64,000 nt of DNA from Mycobacterium sp. SMC-8 (GCF_025263565.1 NZ_CP079865.1:1364001-1428000); one strand, 5' to 3'. Shown: positions 26,737-36,461, counted from the first letter of the stretch. The notes: generated by a model from the letters alone, not told the origin. Program-made: numbers and translations.

Positions 26737-27753
26737 CTATTTCACGACGTCTGGCCTACGACGGTGCATAGTGAGGGCTACTGCGATGACGACAACGATG
26801 CCCATCACCACGTTCTGCAGGTGGGGGTTGACGTTGGTCAGGACCATACCGTTGTTCAGGATCGCAATCACCAGAACGCCGATAATGGAGTTGGCGGCGC
26901 CACCAGTGCCGCCGGCAAGACCCGTTCCGCCCATGACGGTGGCCCCGATCGCCAAAAGCAGGAATGGCTCGCCCATCCCAGGGCTCGCGCTGGACGCACG
27001 CGTGAGCTGGAGGAGCGCCGCGATGCCAACGAGCAGGCCACTGATCATGAACGCATAGAGTTTGACTTGCGTGACGGGGACCCCGCAGAGCCGGGCGGTG
27101 CGTTCATTTCCGCCGATCGCGTACAGGTAGCGACCGAAACGTGTGTAGCGATAGGCCAGAATCGTCACGACGAGCACCGCGATCGCCCACAGGGCAATTC
27201 TCGGAAGACCGGCGATCCTGCCCGTGAAGAGATCCGCGAATCCACCCGGCATCAGCGTGATCGGTTGACCGCCGGAGAGGAAGTTGGCGAGACCGTCGAA
27301 TGCGAAAAGTGTGCCCAACGTGACCAGGAATGACGGCAGCTTTCCGAACGACACCACGGCGCCGTTGAGAAGGCCGCAAACCAGGCCGAGCAGGGGCAGC
27401 ATCAGCAAGAGGGTGTTGGTTCCGGCATACTCAGCGAGCATTGCTCCGACCACAGCACATAGCGCCAGTGTGGAACCCACCGATAGATCGATGCTGCCGG
27501 TGAGGATTACCGTGGTCGAGGCCAGGGTGATCACCAGCAGGACTGACGACGCACTCAGAATGTTCGTCATGTTCTGAAATGACAGGAACACCGGACTGGC
27601 CAATGCGAATCCGACGATCAGCGCCGCAAGCACAACTGCGGGACCGAGATTGTCGATCACCTTCAGGGCACGTTCACGCGTGGACGTTGATTCAGTCTTG
27701 ATTCCGGGAACATGCTGTTCAACAACAGGTTTCAACGAGGTCATGGGTTTCAC
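26737..27753 (-). CDS. Sugar ABC transporter permease (RbsC-like)
   Basis: A 338-residue permease of the ribose/monosaccharide (CUT2) type with around ten hydrophobic segments. Markers are TVILTGSIDLSVGS, the conserved segment after TM3, GKLPSFLVTLGT, and YTRFGRYLYAIGGNERTARLCGV, the cytoplasmic coupling loop. The start may be GTG at 27753, overlapping the ATPase stop codon, or ATG at 27744. Substrates of this class are pentoses, hexoses, polyols or related small molecules. The stop lies 36 bp from the IS-flanking repeat. Confidence 0.9.
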   Translation of the reverse strand: MKPMTSLKPVVEQHVPGIKTESTSTRERALKVIDNLGPAVVLAALIVGFALASPVFLSFQNMTNILSASSVLLVITLASTTVILTGSIDLSVGSTLALCAVVGAMLAEYAGTNTLLLMLPLLGLVCGLLNGAVVSFGKLPSFLVTLGTLFAFDGLANFLSGGQPITLMPGGFADLFTGRIAGLPRIALWAIAVLVVTILAYRYTRFGRYLYAIGGNERTARLCGVPVTQVKLYAFMISGLLVGIAALLQLTRASSASPGMGEPFLLLAIGATVMGGTGLAGGTGGAANSIIGVLVIAILNNGMVLTNVNPHLQNVVMGIVVVIAVALTMHRRRPDVVK

Positions 27754-29319
27754 ACCATCCTTGCGATCAGTTGCGCCTCGGACGGCTTGGCCTCCGGGGC
27801 GGCGGGTAGGGTGTCGGTTACGACGCCGCTGTTCATGACGACCAGTCGGTTGGATAGACCAATGATTTCGAGCAGGTCATCGCTAATGAGAAGGATGGCA
27901 ACGCCGTTATCAGCCAGGTCTCGCATTACGTCGTAAATCTCTTCTTTGGCGCCGGCATCGACACCTCTGGTCGGGTTGTCCAGAATGAGCAGCTCCGCTC
28001 CGGTCGCCAGCCACCTCGCGAGTAGCGCCTTCTGTTGGTTGCCACCACTGAGAGATGTGATGGGGGAGCTGTGCGACTTGGTCTTGATGCGCAAACCTGG
28101 CGATGAGTTCGACGGCGGTGCGACGTTCAGACCTTCGTTTGACAAGCGGCTTTCCCACTGTGGTGTAACTACCGACAGTGATGTTCTGCCCGACAGAGAA
28201 GGTCTCGATCATTCCGTCGAGTTTGCGGTCCGCACTGACATAACCGATGCCCTTGCGTACCGAGGTCCGGGGAGAGTCTTGAGACAGAGCCTTACCCTTG
28301 TACTCGACAATGCCACTGCTGATCTTCGAACCACCGAAGATGGCGCGACCGAGAAGGTTCTTGCCGGATCCCAGAACCCCGGCAACTCCCACGATTTCGC
28401 CTTCCCTCACAGACAGGCTGACATCGCGGAAATGCTTGTCGTCACTGAGCGATTGGACGCGTAGCACTTCAACATCGTTTGGTTCGCGTTGACGGTCCTC
28501 TCGGTAGAAGCTCCCTTTGCGCTCTCGCCCCACCATGCGGTAGTGCAACTCGTCTTCGGTGAGAGCGTCTGCGGCCGCTTCACCGACGAGCTCCCCGTCT
28601 TTCATGATGACGATGCGGTCACTCCACCCAATGAGCTCCGGTAGCCGGTGAGATACGAAAACCATCGCGCTCTGCTGACGTACGGTGTCGATCAGTCGGT
28701 GAAGGAATTCAACTTCCTCCCCGGACAGCGAGGTCGTCGGCTCATCGAGCAACACGATCGGCTCGTCGTAACCGAGCAGGCGTGCCAGCGCGAAGGCTTT
28801 CAGGATCTCCACGAGCTGTTGGGCCGGGAACGGTAGATCACCGACGCGGGCGGACACATCGATCCAGTCATGGCCGTATTCGTGCATGATTTCGCGCGCG
28901 TGCTGGATTGCCGCGTTGCGGTCGAGCACCCCGGCTCGCGAGAACAGGGACTCATGCCCAAGGAACAGGTTCTCCCATACCGTCATGTTGGGTAAAAGGG
29001 CCAGCTCTTGGAACACTCGGAACACGCCGTGACTGTTGGCCTCCTTGTACGACCGCATTGTCACCGTGTTTCCACGGATCGACAATGTGCCGGCGTCGGC
29101 TGAGTCGGTGCCACTGATGATGTTGAGCAAGGTCGACTTGCCCGCCCCGTTTTCGCCGATCAGGCCGACCACTTCCCCGCGTCGAACTGAGAACGAGACA
29201 TTCTTGAGGGCATGCACAGGTTCGAAAGTTCTTGTCAGACCTTTGACCTCGAGCAAGAACCCAGCGCTTGGAGCGTCGCCGCGTTCAAAGGTGTCGGCAT
29301 TGCTGGAAACCATCATCAC
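27750..29319 (-). pseudogene. Sugar ABC transporter ATP-binding protein, frameshifted
   Basis: A CUT2-type ATPase (about 520 residues when rejoined) with two nucleotide-binding halves. The first has GENGAGKST, the signature region FPAQQLVEILKA and VLLDEPTTSL. The second starts with GVLGSGKN. The frame is broken near 28089: upstream frame reads VELIARFA then runs on out of register, while the family sequence IKTKSHSSPITSLSGGNQQKALLARWL resumes in another frame (ending at 27750) with ILDNPTRGVDAGAKEEIY. Removing one base (G on the plus strand at about 28089) restores it. This would break the second ABC signature, so the importer may be inactive unless the shift is a sequencing error. Confidence 0.8.
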
Positions 29320-29328
29320 GTTTCTCTT

Positions 29329-30669
29329 TCAGCCCCAGAGGGAGAGCTCGGCCCCGCCGTCGCCGCACAGCTTGCGGACATCAGCAAACGGATCGGACTT
29401 GTAATGGCTGCGGTACAGTTCGGCGGTGCGGTCGAGTTCGCCGCTTTCGTAAGCCTGGCGGTACGCCTCCGGAATCACGTAGCCGGCAGGCTTCGGCCGC
29501 TGTAGCGCGAAGTAGGACTCAAACTCGATGGGCGCCATCAGATTTTGTGGGTCCCAGTCATCGGGGTGGAGGGCTTTGGACATCTTCGCGTAATCGAACG
29601 GGAACTGGGAGCCGCTGTACATCAGCTTCTGATACGCATCGGCGGCTTTGTCCGTGTCAACGATGAAGCCGCCTGAGAACATCATTCGCTCAGACGCGGA
29701 GAGTTTGACCCCTGCGAGTGCATCGTATGCCTTGACCATCAACGCGGCGCCGAGCCAGGCGCCGTGGTGCGCCCATGTCGCGAAGGCGACTTCCGGTCGG
29801 CTTTGCATCGCCTTGAGAAAGTCGGGTATCGCGTCGATGCCGGTGACCGGCACTGTCATACCGCGAGCGTTGAGAGCATTGACCACCGCGACGGCCGAGT
29901 CGTCGTTCTGACAGAAGATGCCCTTGACGTTCGGGTGAGCGGTGAGCAGCGACTCGATCACCGGTGTTGTTGATCCGCGATCGAATTCACCTGGCTGGCG
30001 GGCGACCATATTGATGTTCGGGAACTTCTTCAGCGCGGCGTCAACGCCGACGGTGCGGGTGATGTCGACACTGTTTCCGGGGACACCGGTGATGTGAATG
30101 AGTTCTCCGGCCCCGCCCATCTTCTTGAAGAGCTTCTCGGCCAGAGTCTGAGCACCCACGATGTTGTTCGGTGTGACGAACGTGTAGAACTTGTCGCCTA
30201 TGTCGAACGGGGTGGTCCACGGGGCAAGATTCCACCCCAGCACCGTAAAGATGTTCTCTCGTTGTGCCATACGCAGGATTTCCGGGGAGATGCCCGGGTC
30301 GGCCAACATCGAGCTGATGGCATTGACCTTCTGAGAAGGCGCCGCCTGGTACATGGCGATGACCTTCTCGTTGTTGAACTCGTCGACTTGCTGCTTACGC
30401 GTGATGCGGAAGACCGCCGCGGCTTCTTCGGAACCCTGCGACCAGCCCTGGAAGTAGGCGTTGTTGAGGGTGTAGAACTGGTCGGTCACCGTCCAGCCGT
30501 GTTCGCCGACACCTTCGGCGGCGGTGGGTACCGCACGGGTGGTGTTGCTACCGCCGCATGCCGACAGAAGTCCACCGAAGGCGAGGGCGCCTCCTGCAAC
30601 GGCGGTGCCGCGAAGCATGTTTCTCCGCGAAATGATGAATTGTCCGGGATCGCGATTTCGTTGCGACAT
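29329..30669 (-). CDS. Sugar ABC transporter substrate-binding lipoprotein (Tat-type signal)
   Basis: About 446 residues from the ATG at 30669, preceded by GGAGGAA. The N-terminus has a twin-arginine-like motif (ISRRNMLRG), a hydrophobic stretch and the lipobox LLSACGG, so it is probably exported folded and lipidated. The mature part follows the periplasmic-binding-protein type 1 pattern of ribose/galactose binders: IFCQNDDSAVAVVNALNARG and VTGIDAIPDFLKAMQ. The C-terminal 90 residues are longer than in RbsB. It lies between the TIM-barrel gene and the ATPase gene. The ligand is not deducible. Confidence 0.87.
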   Translation of the reverse strand: MSQRNRDPGQFIISRRNMLRGTAVAGGALAFGGLLSACGGSNTTRAVPTAAEGVGEHGWTVTDQFYTLNNAYFQGWSQGSEEAAAVFRITRKQQVDEFNNEKVIAMYQAAPSQKVNAISSMLADPGISPEILRMAQRENIFTVLGWNLAPWTTPFDIGDKFYTFVTPNNIVGAQTLAEKLFKKMGGAGELIHITGVPGNSVDITRTVGVDAALKKFPNINMVARQPGEFDRGSTTPVIESLLTAHPNVKGIFCQNDDSAVAVVNALNARGMTVPVTGIDAIPDFLKAMQSRPEVAFATWAHHGAWLGAALMVKAYDALAGVKLSASERMMFSGGFIVDTDKAADAYQKLMYSGSQFPFDYAKMSKALHPDDWDPQNLMAPIEFESYFALQRPKPAGYVIPEAYRQAYESGELDRTAELYRSHYKSDPFADVRKLCGDGGAELSLWG

Positions 30670-30742
30670 CGGGGTTCCTCCAAGCTTATTGGTCAGGTTC
30701 AGTGATTCGAGTTCGGCTGGTACGAAAGTGGTGTCGGCGTGC

Positions 30743-31585
30743 TTACTTGCGTGAGCCGTTGGTCGAGGCCGCGTTACGAAGCGTTTTGAGCAGCCGCATG
30801 TTCTCGGTGATTGCGATTTCGGTGGGAATACGTTCGACTGACGAGGCCCCAAAGAATCCGGCCACGCCGGTGGTGCGGTCGAGAACGTAATTGATGTCGT
30901 CGGGCTCGACGATGGGGCCGCCATGGCACAGCACAACTACGTCATCCCGGATGGCGACCGCCTCGTCCCGGATCGCCTGGACCTCCTCTACGCATTGATC
31001 CAGCGTCTTGGCCGTCTTTGCACCGATGGTTCCTGCTGTCGTCAAACCCATGTGCGCGACCAGAATGTCTGCTCCGGCCCTTGTCATATTCGCTGCGTCG
31101 ATGGGATCGAAGACATAGGGCGACGTGAGAAGCCCGAGACCATGAGCTTTGGCAATCATCTGCACCTCGAGATCGAAGCCCATGCCGGTTTCCTCGAGGT
31201 TCTGCCGGAAGGCGCCATCAATCAGACCGACGGTCGGGAAATTCTGCACTCCGGCGAAGCCGAGCCGCTGCAGCTCCCGCAGGAACACGTCCATGTCCCT
31301 GAAGGGGTCGGTACCGCAAACCCCGGCCAGCACAGGGACATTGCGCACCGCGGGTAGGACCTCCCGCGCCATGTCCACCACGACGGCGTTGGCGTCCCCG
31401 TACGGAAGAAGCCCAGCGAGCGAGCCACGGCCGGCCATACGGTATCGACCCGAGTTGTAGATGATCAGCAGATCGGCTCCGCCGGCCTCAGCACATTTGG
31501 CCGAGATACCGGTGCCCGCTCCGGCGCCGATGATGGGGCGCCCCGCGGCGATCTCCTCGTGCAGTCGAGCCATGATCTGGTTCAT
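30743..31585 (-). CDS. PEP-hydrolase-like TIM-barrel protein, copy 1
   Basis: A 280-residue protein of the 'phosphoenolpyruvate hydrolase-like' TIM-barrel family (the same domain forms the C-terminal part of plant Tm-1 proteins). Family segments are [39 protein letters not shown] (with GAGTG and the YNSGR loop), [33 protein letters not shown] and VLCHGGPI, and the end [13 protein letters not shown]. The reaction is not established for bacterial members. It is the first gene of the minus-strand importer transcript and is divergent from the OYE-type reductase. A close paralogue lies at 36462. Confidence 0.85.
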   Translation of the reverse strand: MNQIMARLHEEIAAGRPIIGAGAGTGISAKCAEAGGADLLIIYNSGRYRMAGRGSLAGLLPYGDANAVVVDMAREVLPAVRNVPVLAGVCGTDPFRDMDVFLRELQRLGFAGVQNFPTVGLIDGAFRQNLEETGMGFDLEVQMIAKAHGLGLLTSPYVFDPIDAANMTRAGADILVAHMGLTTAGTIGAKTAKTLDQCVEEVQAIRDEAVAIRDDVVVLCHGGPIVEPDDINYVLDRTTGVAGFFGASSVERIPTEIAITENMRLLKTLRNAASTNGSRK

Positions 31586-31680
31586 AAACGTGCCATCTCC
31601 TTGAAGGTTGCTACCGCGGTTCGTTGAAGAAAAGGGGGGCGCGGGCTAGGGTTTCGGGCGGTGTGTCCGCCATCACACGA

Positions 31681-31697
31681 TGTACCACTTATGTACC
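31681..31697 (+). promoter_or_regulatory. TGTACC-N5-TGTACC direct-repeat motif, site 1
   Basis: TGTACCACTTATGTACC lies in the 288-bp divergent promoter region between the TIM-barrel/importer transcript and the OYE-type reductase. The same spaced direct repeat recurs at 31764, 33979 and 40005. It is a probable operator of the island regulator (gene at 34058). Confidence 0.65.
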
Positions 31698-31763
31698 GGA
31701 TGTCAAGGGCTCGCGCCAGAACGGTGGCCGAAAAGAAGTTTTGCCCGAAAACGGTCCGCGGCG

Positions 31764-31780
31764 GGTACATATCTGGTACA
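31764..31780 (-). promoter_or_regulatory. TGTACC-N5-TGTACC direct-repeat motif, site 2
   Basis: Read on the minus strand this is TGTACCAGATATGTACC. It lies 67 bp from site 1 in the same divergent region, nearer the OYE-type reductase, and in the opposite orientation. Having one site facing each gene suits control of both transcripts. Confidence 0.65.
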
Positions 31781-31872
31781 TCTAAGGCGTACTCGGCGCT
31801 TCAGCCCACAGCCCCTTCCCCCACTCATCAGCGCCGGTGCCGCTTGAAGCCGACCAGAAAGAAAGGCTCACC

Positions 31873-33846
31873 ATGGAGTATCGACAGCTGCTGCGCGAAG
31901 GCCGAATCAACGGGATGCGTACGAAGAACCGGATCATCGCGGGCCCGATGGAAAAGGCCATGGCGAATCGGGATGGAAGTTTGAATCAGCGCTACATCGA
32001 CTACGTCGTCGAGCGTGCGCGTGGCGGGGCCGGACTCATCAACGTCGAATCGACGTATGTCGATCCGCGTGGGTTGGGCAATCCCTTTCAGATCGGATGC
32101 CACGACGACCACGTTGTGCCGCAGTTGACTCGGCTCGCCACCCTTCTGCATGACGAGGGTGCCAAACTCTCGATGGAGCTCTACTTCGCGGGCCGACAGT
32201 CAGCATCGACGGCGAGCCTGCGGCAACCCTTGGCGCCATCGGTCGTGCCGTGCACGTTTTTCGACCCGGTACCTATCCCGCGAGAGATGACCCTCGAGGA
32301 CATCCGGGAAGTCGTTCAGGCCTTCGCGCGCGCCGCCCAGAGGTGCGTGGACGCAGGAGTGGACATGATCCATCTGCACGGCGCGCACGGCTACGTGCTG
32401 GGCCAGTTCCTGTCGCCATGGAGCAATCAGCGCACAGATGAGTACGGAGGAAGCGAAGAGAACCGTGCCCGTCTGGCCCTAGAGGTGCTCGCGGCGGTCC
32501 GCGAGGTTGTGGGTCCGGATTACCCGATCGGATACCGCATCTCGCTCGACGAGTTCCTGGAGGGAGGCCTCACTCCCGAACTCACGATTCCTTTCTGTCT
32601 GCGGCTCGTTGACGCAGGCATTGATCTGTTGGACGTCACGGGTGGGATCTATGAGACCGGCGGTCAGATTTTCCACGGTCCAGAGCAGCGGCGCGGCGGA
32701 TTCGTTGCCATGGCGGCCGAGTTGAAGCGAGCGGTGCAAGGCCGCGTTCCGGTGAGTGTCACCCAGAAGCTCGGTGATCCCGACTTCGCTGAAGAGGTGA
32801 TGGCGCGAGAAGATTTCGACTACATCTCGATGACGCGCGCCTTCCATGCCGATCCACACTTCGTGCGCAAGATTCAAGAAGGCCGGCCCGCCGACATCAA
32901 CCGCTGTATCGGATGCCACACCTGCTTGAACCTCTTCTTTGGCCGCAAGGTGGCACATTGCGCCGTTAATCCACATACGACTTTCGAACGAACCCGCGCG
33001 ATTCGGCCGGCCGGACGACGCCGCGATGTTGTCGTGGTGGGAGGTGGTCCCGGAGGGATGACTGCCGCACGCATTCTGGCGCGTCAAGGTCACCACGTGA
33101 CCCTTTACGAAGCCTCGTCTCAGTTGGGAGGGCAGCTCAACCATGCCTCGAAGGTGGCCGAAGATTACGGGTACTTTGTCACATGGCTGACGCATCAGAT
33201 GGACAAGCTGCACGTCGACGTGCGTCTCAATCAGCAAGTGACAGTTGACGATCTGCTGAACATGCCTGTCGACGCGGTGGTCATCGCCACAGGCGCTGCG
33301 GGCGGGCATGACTACGCCGGCGGTGACCATGGTGTTCCCAGCTATACGCTCTTCGACGCCTTCAACCGGCCGGCGCAGGAATGGGACGGGAGCATCGTCG
33401 TCTCGGGAGCAGACGCGGAAAGTTGCTACCTGACGCTCCACCTTGCCACCAGCGGTGCGCACATCACCTTGGTCGACCCGAACGCGGAGTTGGCGGTGAA
33501 CAAGGACAATCCAGCGCGCGGGCTTCTTCAAGCCCAGATCGAAGCGCTGCCGAACGTCGAGTTCCTTCCCGAAAGCACTACCGAGGAGATCGGAACCGGG
33601 TTCGTTCGCATCCAACAGAAGGGCGAGTACCGAACGCTCAAAGCGGACTCGGTCGTCATCGGAGGTCGTGTCGCCGAGAATTCGCTCTATGAGTCCCTCA
33701 TGGCCCGCGACCACACATTGGAGGTTCATCAGGTGGGCGACTGTGTGCGCCCGCGCGACATCCACGACGCTGTGCATGAGGCGGCGCTGGCCGCGGAAGA
33801 GATCCGAGTGCGTCTTGACGCCGACGCCCTTCGCCCGGTGCCCTGA
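31873..33846 (+). CDS. OYE-family NADH:flavin oxidoreductase with 4Fe-4S and FAD domains
   Basis: A 657-residue protein built like 2,4-dienoyl-CoA reductase and trimethylamine dehydrogenase. Residues 1-340 are an FMN TIM-barrel (start KNRIIAGPMEKAMA; HLHGAHGYVLGQFLSPWSNQRTDEYGG). A 4Fe-4S cluster site follows (CIGCHTCLNLFF...HCAVNP). From about residue 385 come FAD/NAD domains (VVVVGGGPGGMTAARIL). It likely reduces an activated C=C bond or dealkylates an amine using NAD(P)H. The ATG at 31873 follows GAAAGG. It is divergent from the importer transcript and shares its putative operators, so its substrate probably comes from the imported compound. Confidence 0.88.
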   Translation: MEYRQLLREGRINGMRTKNRIIAGPMEKAMANRDGSLNQRYIDYVVERARGGAGLINVESTYVDPRGLGNPFQIGCHDDHVVPQLTRLATLLHDEGAKLSMELYFAGRQSASTASLRQPLAPSVVPCTFFDPVPIPREMTLEDIREVVQAFARAAQRCVDAGVDMIHLHGAHGYVLGQFLSPWSNQRTDEYGGSEENRARLALEVLAAVREVVGPDYPIGYRISLDEFLEGGLTPELTIPFCLRLVDAGIDLLDVTGGIYETGGQIFHGPEQRRGGFVAMAAELKRAVQGRVPVSVTQKLGDPDFAEEVMAREDFDYISMTRAFHADPHFVRKIQEGRPADINRCIGCHTCLNLFFGRKVAHCAVNPHTTFERTRAIRPAGRRRDVVVVGGGPGGMTAARILARQGHHVTLYEASSQLGGQLNHASKVAEDYGYFVTWLTHQMDKLHVDVRLNQQVTVDDLLNMPVDAVVIATGAAGGHDYAGGDHGVPSYTLFDAFNRPAQEWDGSIVVSGADAESCYLTLHLATSGAHITLVDPNAELAVNKDNPARGLLQAQIEALPNVEFLPESTTEEIGTGFVRIQQKGEYRTLKADSVVIGGRVAENSLYESLMARDHTLEVHQVGDCVRPRDIHDAVHEAALAAEEIRVRLDADALRPVP

Positions 33847-33978
33847 CCAGGCTGAGCCGCACTGGTTTCGCCGGCGGCCGGCATTGGCCGCCGCCGGCGA
33901 AGCCGCCCGGCGGGAACGCGCTCCTTCCGACGGCACGCCTCACACGGGCCCCTACGGTGCCAGCAAAACTGTTAGTGT

Positions 33979-33995
33979 TGTACCAATAGTGTGCC
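33979..33995 (+). promoter_or_regulatory. TGTACC-N5-TGTGCC direct-repeat motif, site 3
   Basis: TGTACCAATAGTGTGCC lies 63 bp before the start of the GntR-type regulator gene, in the 211-bp gap after the OYE-type reductase. It differs by one base from sites 1 and 2 in the second half. Its place suggests autoregulation. Confidence 0.65.
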
Positions 33996-34057
33996 GAGGC
34001 TAGGCTGAGCTATCAGGACCTGGGGTGGGTACAGGCAACGAGGGGGTAGGAGGCCGG

Positions 34058-35035
34058 GTGACTGGTCAACGACGGTTCGCTGATCTCGACATTTCACTCC
34101 GCGATGCACTGGAGTCCGTGGACTCACGCTCCAGGAAGGATTTGCGGACACGGCTCGCTGCGACACTGAGAGGTTGGATCGCAAGCCAGCAGGTGGGCGA
34201 ACTTCTGCCCTCAGTTCGAAGCGTGGCGGAGACCGTTGGTGTCCATCGCGCGACGGTGCACGCCGCATTCGCCGCGCTGGAAAGCGAAGGGTTGGTGGCA
34301 AGGAAAGAGAACGGTCGATTCGTCTGCGCGTCGGCGACCCCGCAGAGCGTCGACGCCTTACTCGCTGAGGCCGCGGACGCCGCGCTGCGAAGTGGGATGT
34401 CGGAGGAGGATTTCACCGCCCTTGCTCGCAGGTCATTCGAGAACCGGTCCATCCACGAGGTTCGTGTCGTGTTCGTCCGTCACGAATCGGACTTCGCCAT
34501 CGACGCCGAACTGTTGTCGCACTTACTTGCCCACCCTGTCCAAGCAGTAACACTCGACGCCGTTGAACCCACGCCCAACACCGTGTTCGTCGCTACCGTC
34601 GCACACGTGTCCGCCGTGCGAGCCCGCGTCAGCGGCGTCAACGACACCTTCTCAGTAGGCCTCGCTCTGGATACCGATCTACGACTGGCGGTGTGCGAGC
34701 TACCGACGGCGGCCCGCGTTGGGATCGCGACTCACGACGACTCGGAATACCGCTACGTATGTAGCCGACTCGCTGAAATCCGGCCCGACTTGCAGGTTGA
34801 GCTGACTGGCCGCGATTCCCTTTCGAAGGAGTGCGAGTTGCGTCTGGACGTCCTGCTACATTCCGCCGACGTCCCGGCCCCCTCGACCAACGACCGCGTT
34901 GCACTTCGCCAATATCGCACTGGAATCACCTCGAACGAACTCGCCTTCCTCAAGGCCAGATTGATGACGCCGGACTCGGCCAAGGCGACGGCGGACGGCT
35001 TCAATCGGCAGAGGACAGAATCAGCGACCGACTGA
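34058..35035 (+). CDS. GntR-type transcriptional regulator with unusual C-terminal domain
   Basis: About 325 residues from GTG at 34058, which has AGGAGG (34048-34053) just before it; GTG at 34025 is a poorer alternative. The winged helix-turn-helix reads LPSVRSVAETVGVHRATVHAAFAALESEGLVARKENGRFV, a clear GntR pattern. The remaining ~230 residues do not show FCD, UTRA or aminotransferase-type effector domains; they look alpha/beta with VRVVFVRHESDFAIDAELLSHLL and a second segment VGIATHDDSEYRYVCSRL, somewhat like a periplasmic-binding-like or LysR-like sensor fold. It probably controls the island via the TGTACC-N5-TGTRCC repeats, one of which is in its own promoter. Confidence 0.78.
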   Translation: MTGQRRFADLDISLRDALESVDSRSRKDLRTRLAATLRGWIASQQVGELLPSVRSVAETVGVHRATVHAAFAALESEGLVARKENGRFVCASATPQSVDALLAEAADAALRSGMSEEDFTALARRSFENRSIHEVRVVFVRHESDFAIDAELLSHLLAHPVQAVTLDAVEPTPNTVFVATVAHVSAVRARVSGVNDTFSVGLALDTDLRLAVCELPTAARVGIATHDDSEYRYVCSRLAEIRPDLQVELTGRDSLSKECELRLDVLLHSADVPAPSTNDRVALRQYRTGITSNELAFLKARLMTPDSAKATADGFNRQRTESATD

Positions 35036-35052
35036 CTGCCGTTGACGACGAT

Positions 35053-36174
35053 TCACGTTTGAAGTTGACGCGCGTGTGCCAGCGCACGCGCGAGGATCGG
35101 AAACGCCGCGGAGCGTACCTCAGGCCGCAAGCCGAGGTTGATGCGGAATCTGCCCGGCATTCCGAAGCAAATTCCTCCTGGCGCCAGCAACAGTCCGTAC
35201 TCTTCGGCGACGCTGTTACACCACGCGTCCGCATTGGGCACGTGGATGGCCGGAAAGGCGGTAGTACCGCCGTCGGGAAGGCAAAGGTCTACCAGTCCCG
35301 GCTCATGGTCGACCAGAGCGGCGAACTCAGCGAAACTGTCGTAGATCAGCGAGCGGGCCCGACCTAAGAGTGCATCGGCGTTCCGCAATGCCAAAATTGC
35401 TATCAGTTCAGACGTCGTCGATGGCATTCGTGACGTCCACCGCTGCATGGACCGCACATCGTCGACCAGCAACGTGGGGCCGGCGACCCAACCCAAACGG
35501 AGTCCGGGCAACCCGTGGACCTTCGACAGGCTACCGATTGAGACTCCGTTGGGCGCAAGCGAAGCCACAGGCAAAGGTACTGCGGGGACACCCATGGGCA
35601 CACCCCGAAATACTTCGTCGACGATCAGCAAGCCGCCGTGACGGGCGAGCTCTTGCGCGAGACGTGTCAGGGATTCCGCAGGGACGACTTGGCCCGTTGG
35701 GGTCTGTGGAGAACTCAGAAAGGCTGCTGCGGTGTTCGGCCGGATATGAGGCAGGATGTCGTCCACAGACAGGGGCGGTGGCACGAATGTGACATCGACA
35801 CCGCTCGCACGCGCGATCGAGACTACGCTTTCGTGACTGGGCAGCGAGACTATGACATGCCGGTCCGAAACGCACAACAGACGCGCCACTGTCGCCAGCG
35901 CGTCACCGGCTCCGGAGCTGATAGCAACGTTGTCCGGTATCAAGCCGGGCATCCCACTGACCACGGCCTCGCGCAGCTCGACACTTCCACCAGTGGGTCC
36001 GTAATCGAATACCGTTGTCGGGTTGATGAACTCGGTGGTGTCGACGTCGGTCAGCACAGCCAGCTCGTGCAGCGACATCGGCGCGACGACGCTGGAACTG
36101 AGAACGTGCGAGGCGACGGATCTGTATGGCGCTGACCACGCCGTGTGGCCGAACGGAATCTCTTCAAGTGACAT
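35053..36174 (-). CDS. Class I/II PLP-dependent aminotransferase
   Basis: A 373-residue fold-type I PLP enzyme from the ATG at 36174. Markers are FDYGPTGGSVELREAV, SSGAGDALATVARLL, FLSSPQTPTGQVV (substrate-binding Asn replaced by Gln in the usual NPxNPTG), LLIVDEVFRGV (PLP Asp) and the Schiff-base Lys in GSLSKVHGLPGLRLGW. The final part has GMPGRFRINLG with the carboxylate-binding Arg. The substituted SPQTPTG motif is atypical and may alter specificity. It follows a small Cys-rich protein gene on the minus strand and ends 18 bp from the convergent GntR gene. Confidence 0.87.
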   Translation of the reverse strand: MSLEEIPFGHTAWSAPYRSVASHVLSSSVVAPMSLHELAVLTDVDTTEFINPTTVFDYGPTGGSVELREAVVSGMPGLIPDNVAISSGAGDALATVARLLCVSDRHVIVSLPSHESVVSIARASGVDVTFVPPPLSVDDILPHIRPNTAAAFLSSPQTPTGQVVPAESLTRLAQELARHGGLLIVDEVFRGVPMGVPAVPLPVASLAPNGVSIGSLSKVHGLPGLRLGWVAGPTLLVDDVRSMQRWTSRMPSTTSELIAILALRNADALLGRARSLIYDSFAEFAALVDHEPGLVDLCLPDGGTTAFPAIHVPNADAWCNSVAEEYGLLLAPGGICFGMPGRFRINLGLRPEVRSAAFPILARALAHARQLQT

Positions 36175-36206
36175 CTTGCGTTCTCCCAACGTCCTTGCGC
36201 TTGCCC

Positions 36207-36449
36207 TCAATCAATCGTGAGGACTGCAGATGCGGTGCAACCATGCTCGGAGAACAGGGCCGCGGGCGCGGTCTCAACCTGTTCCACGTTGTAGACACTG
36301 CGAACGACAATTGTTCCATCGTGGCTCCGAGATACCGCGTATTTTCCCGAAACCGACGGTGTGGGATCCAGGCATACCAGTCTCCAAGTGGGTTCGTGGT
36401 GAGCGAACCACACAGGCCGGCGACATATGTCGCAATGCCCCCGTTCCAT
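36207..36449 (-). CDS. Small Cys-rich (zinc-ribbon-like) hypothetical protein
   Basis: An 80-residue frame that fills the gap between the second TIM-barrel gene and the aminotransferase, with 12 and 32 bp to its neighbours on the same strand. The N-terminus MERGHCDICRRPVWFAHHEP has a CxxC pair, with a third Cys in RLVCLDP and His residues between, suggesting a small metal site. The rest contains SRSHDGTIVVRSVYNVEQVE and a last Cys in EHGCTAS. I do not recognise a family. It may be a small accessory or regulatory protein of the operon. Gene status is inferred mainly from position and composition. Confidence 0.5.
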   Translation of the reverse strand: MERGHCDICRRPVWFAHHEPTWRLVCLDPTPSVSGKYAVSRSHDGTIVVRSVYNVEQVETAPAALFSEHGCTASAVLTID

Positions 36450-36461
36450 GGCACAGTCCCC

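Noticed and set aside
32479..33936. A 485-codon minus-strand frame opposite the OYE-type reductase
   Set aside because: No domain similarity and covered by strong motifs on the plus strand.
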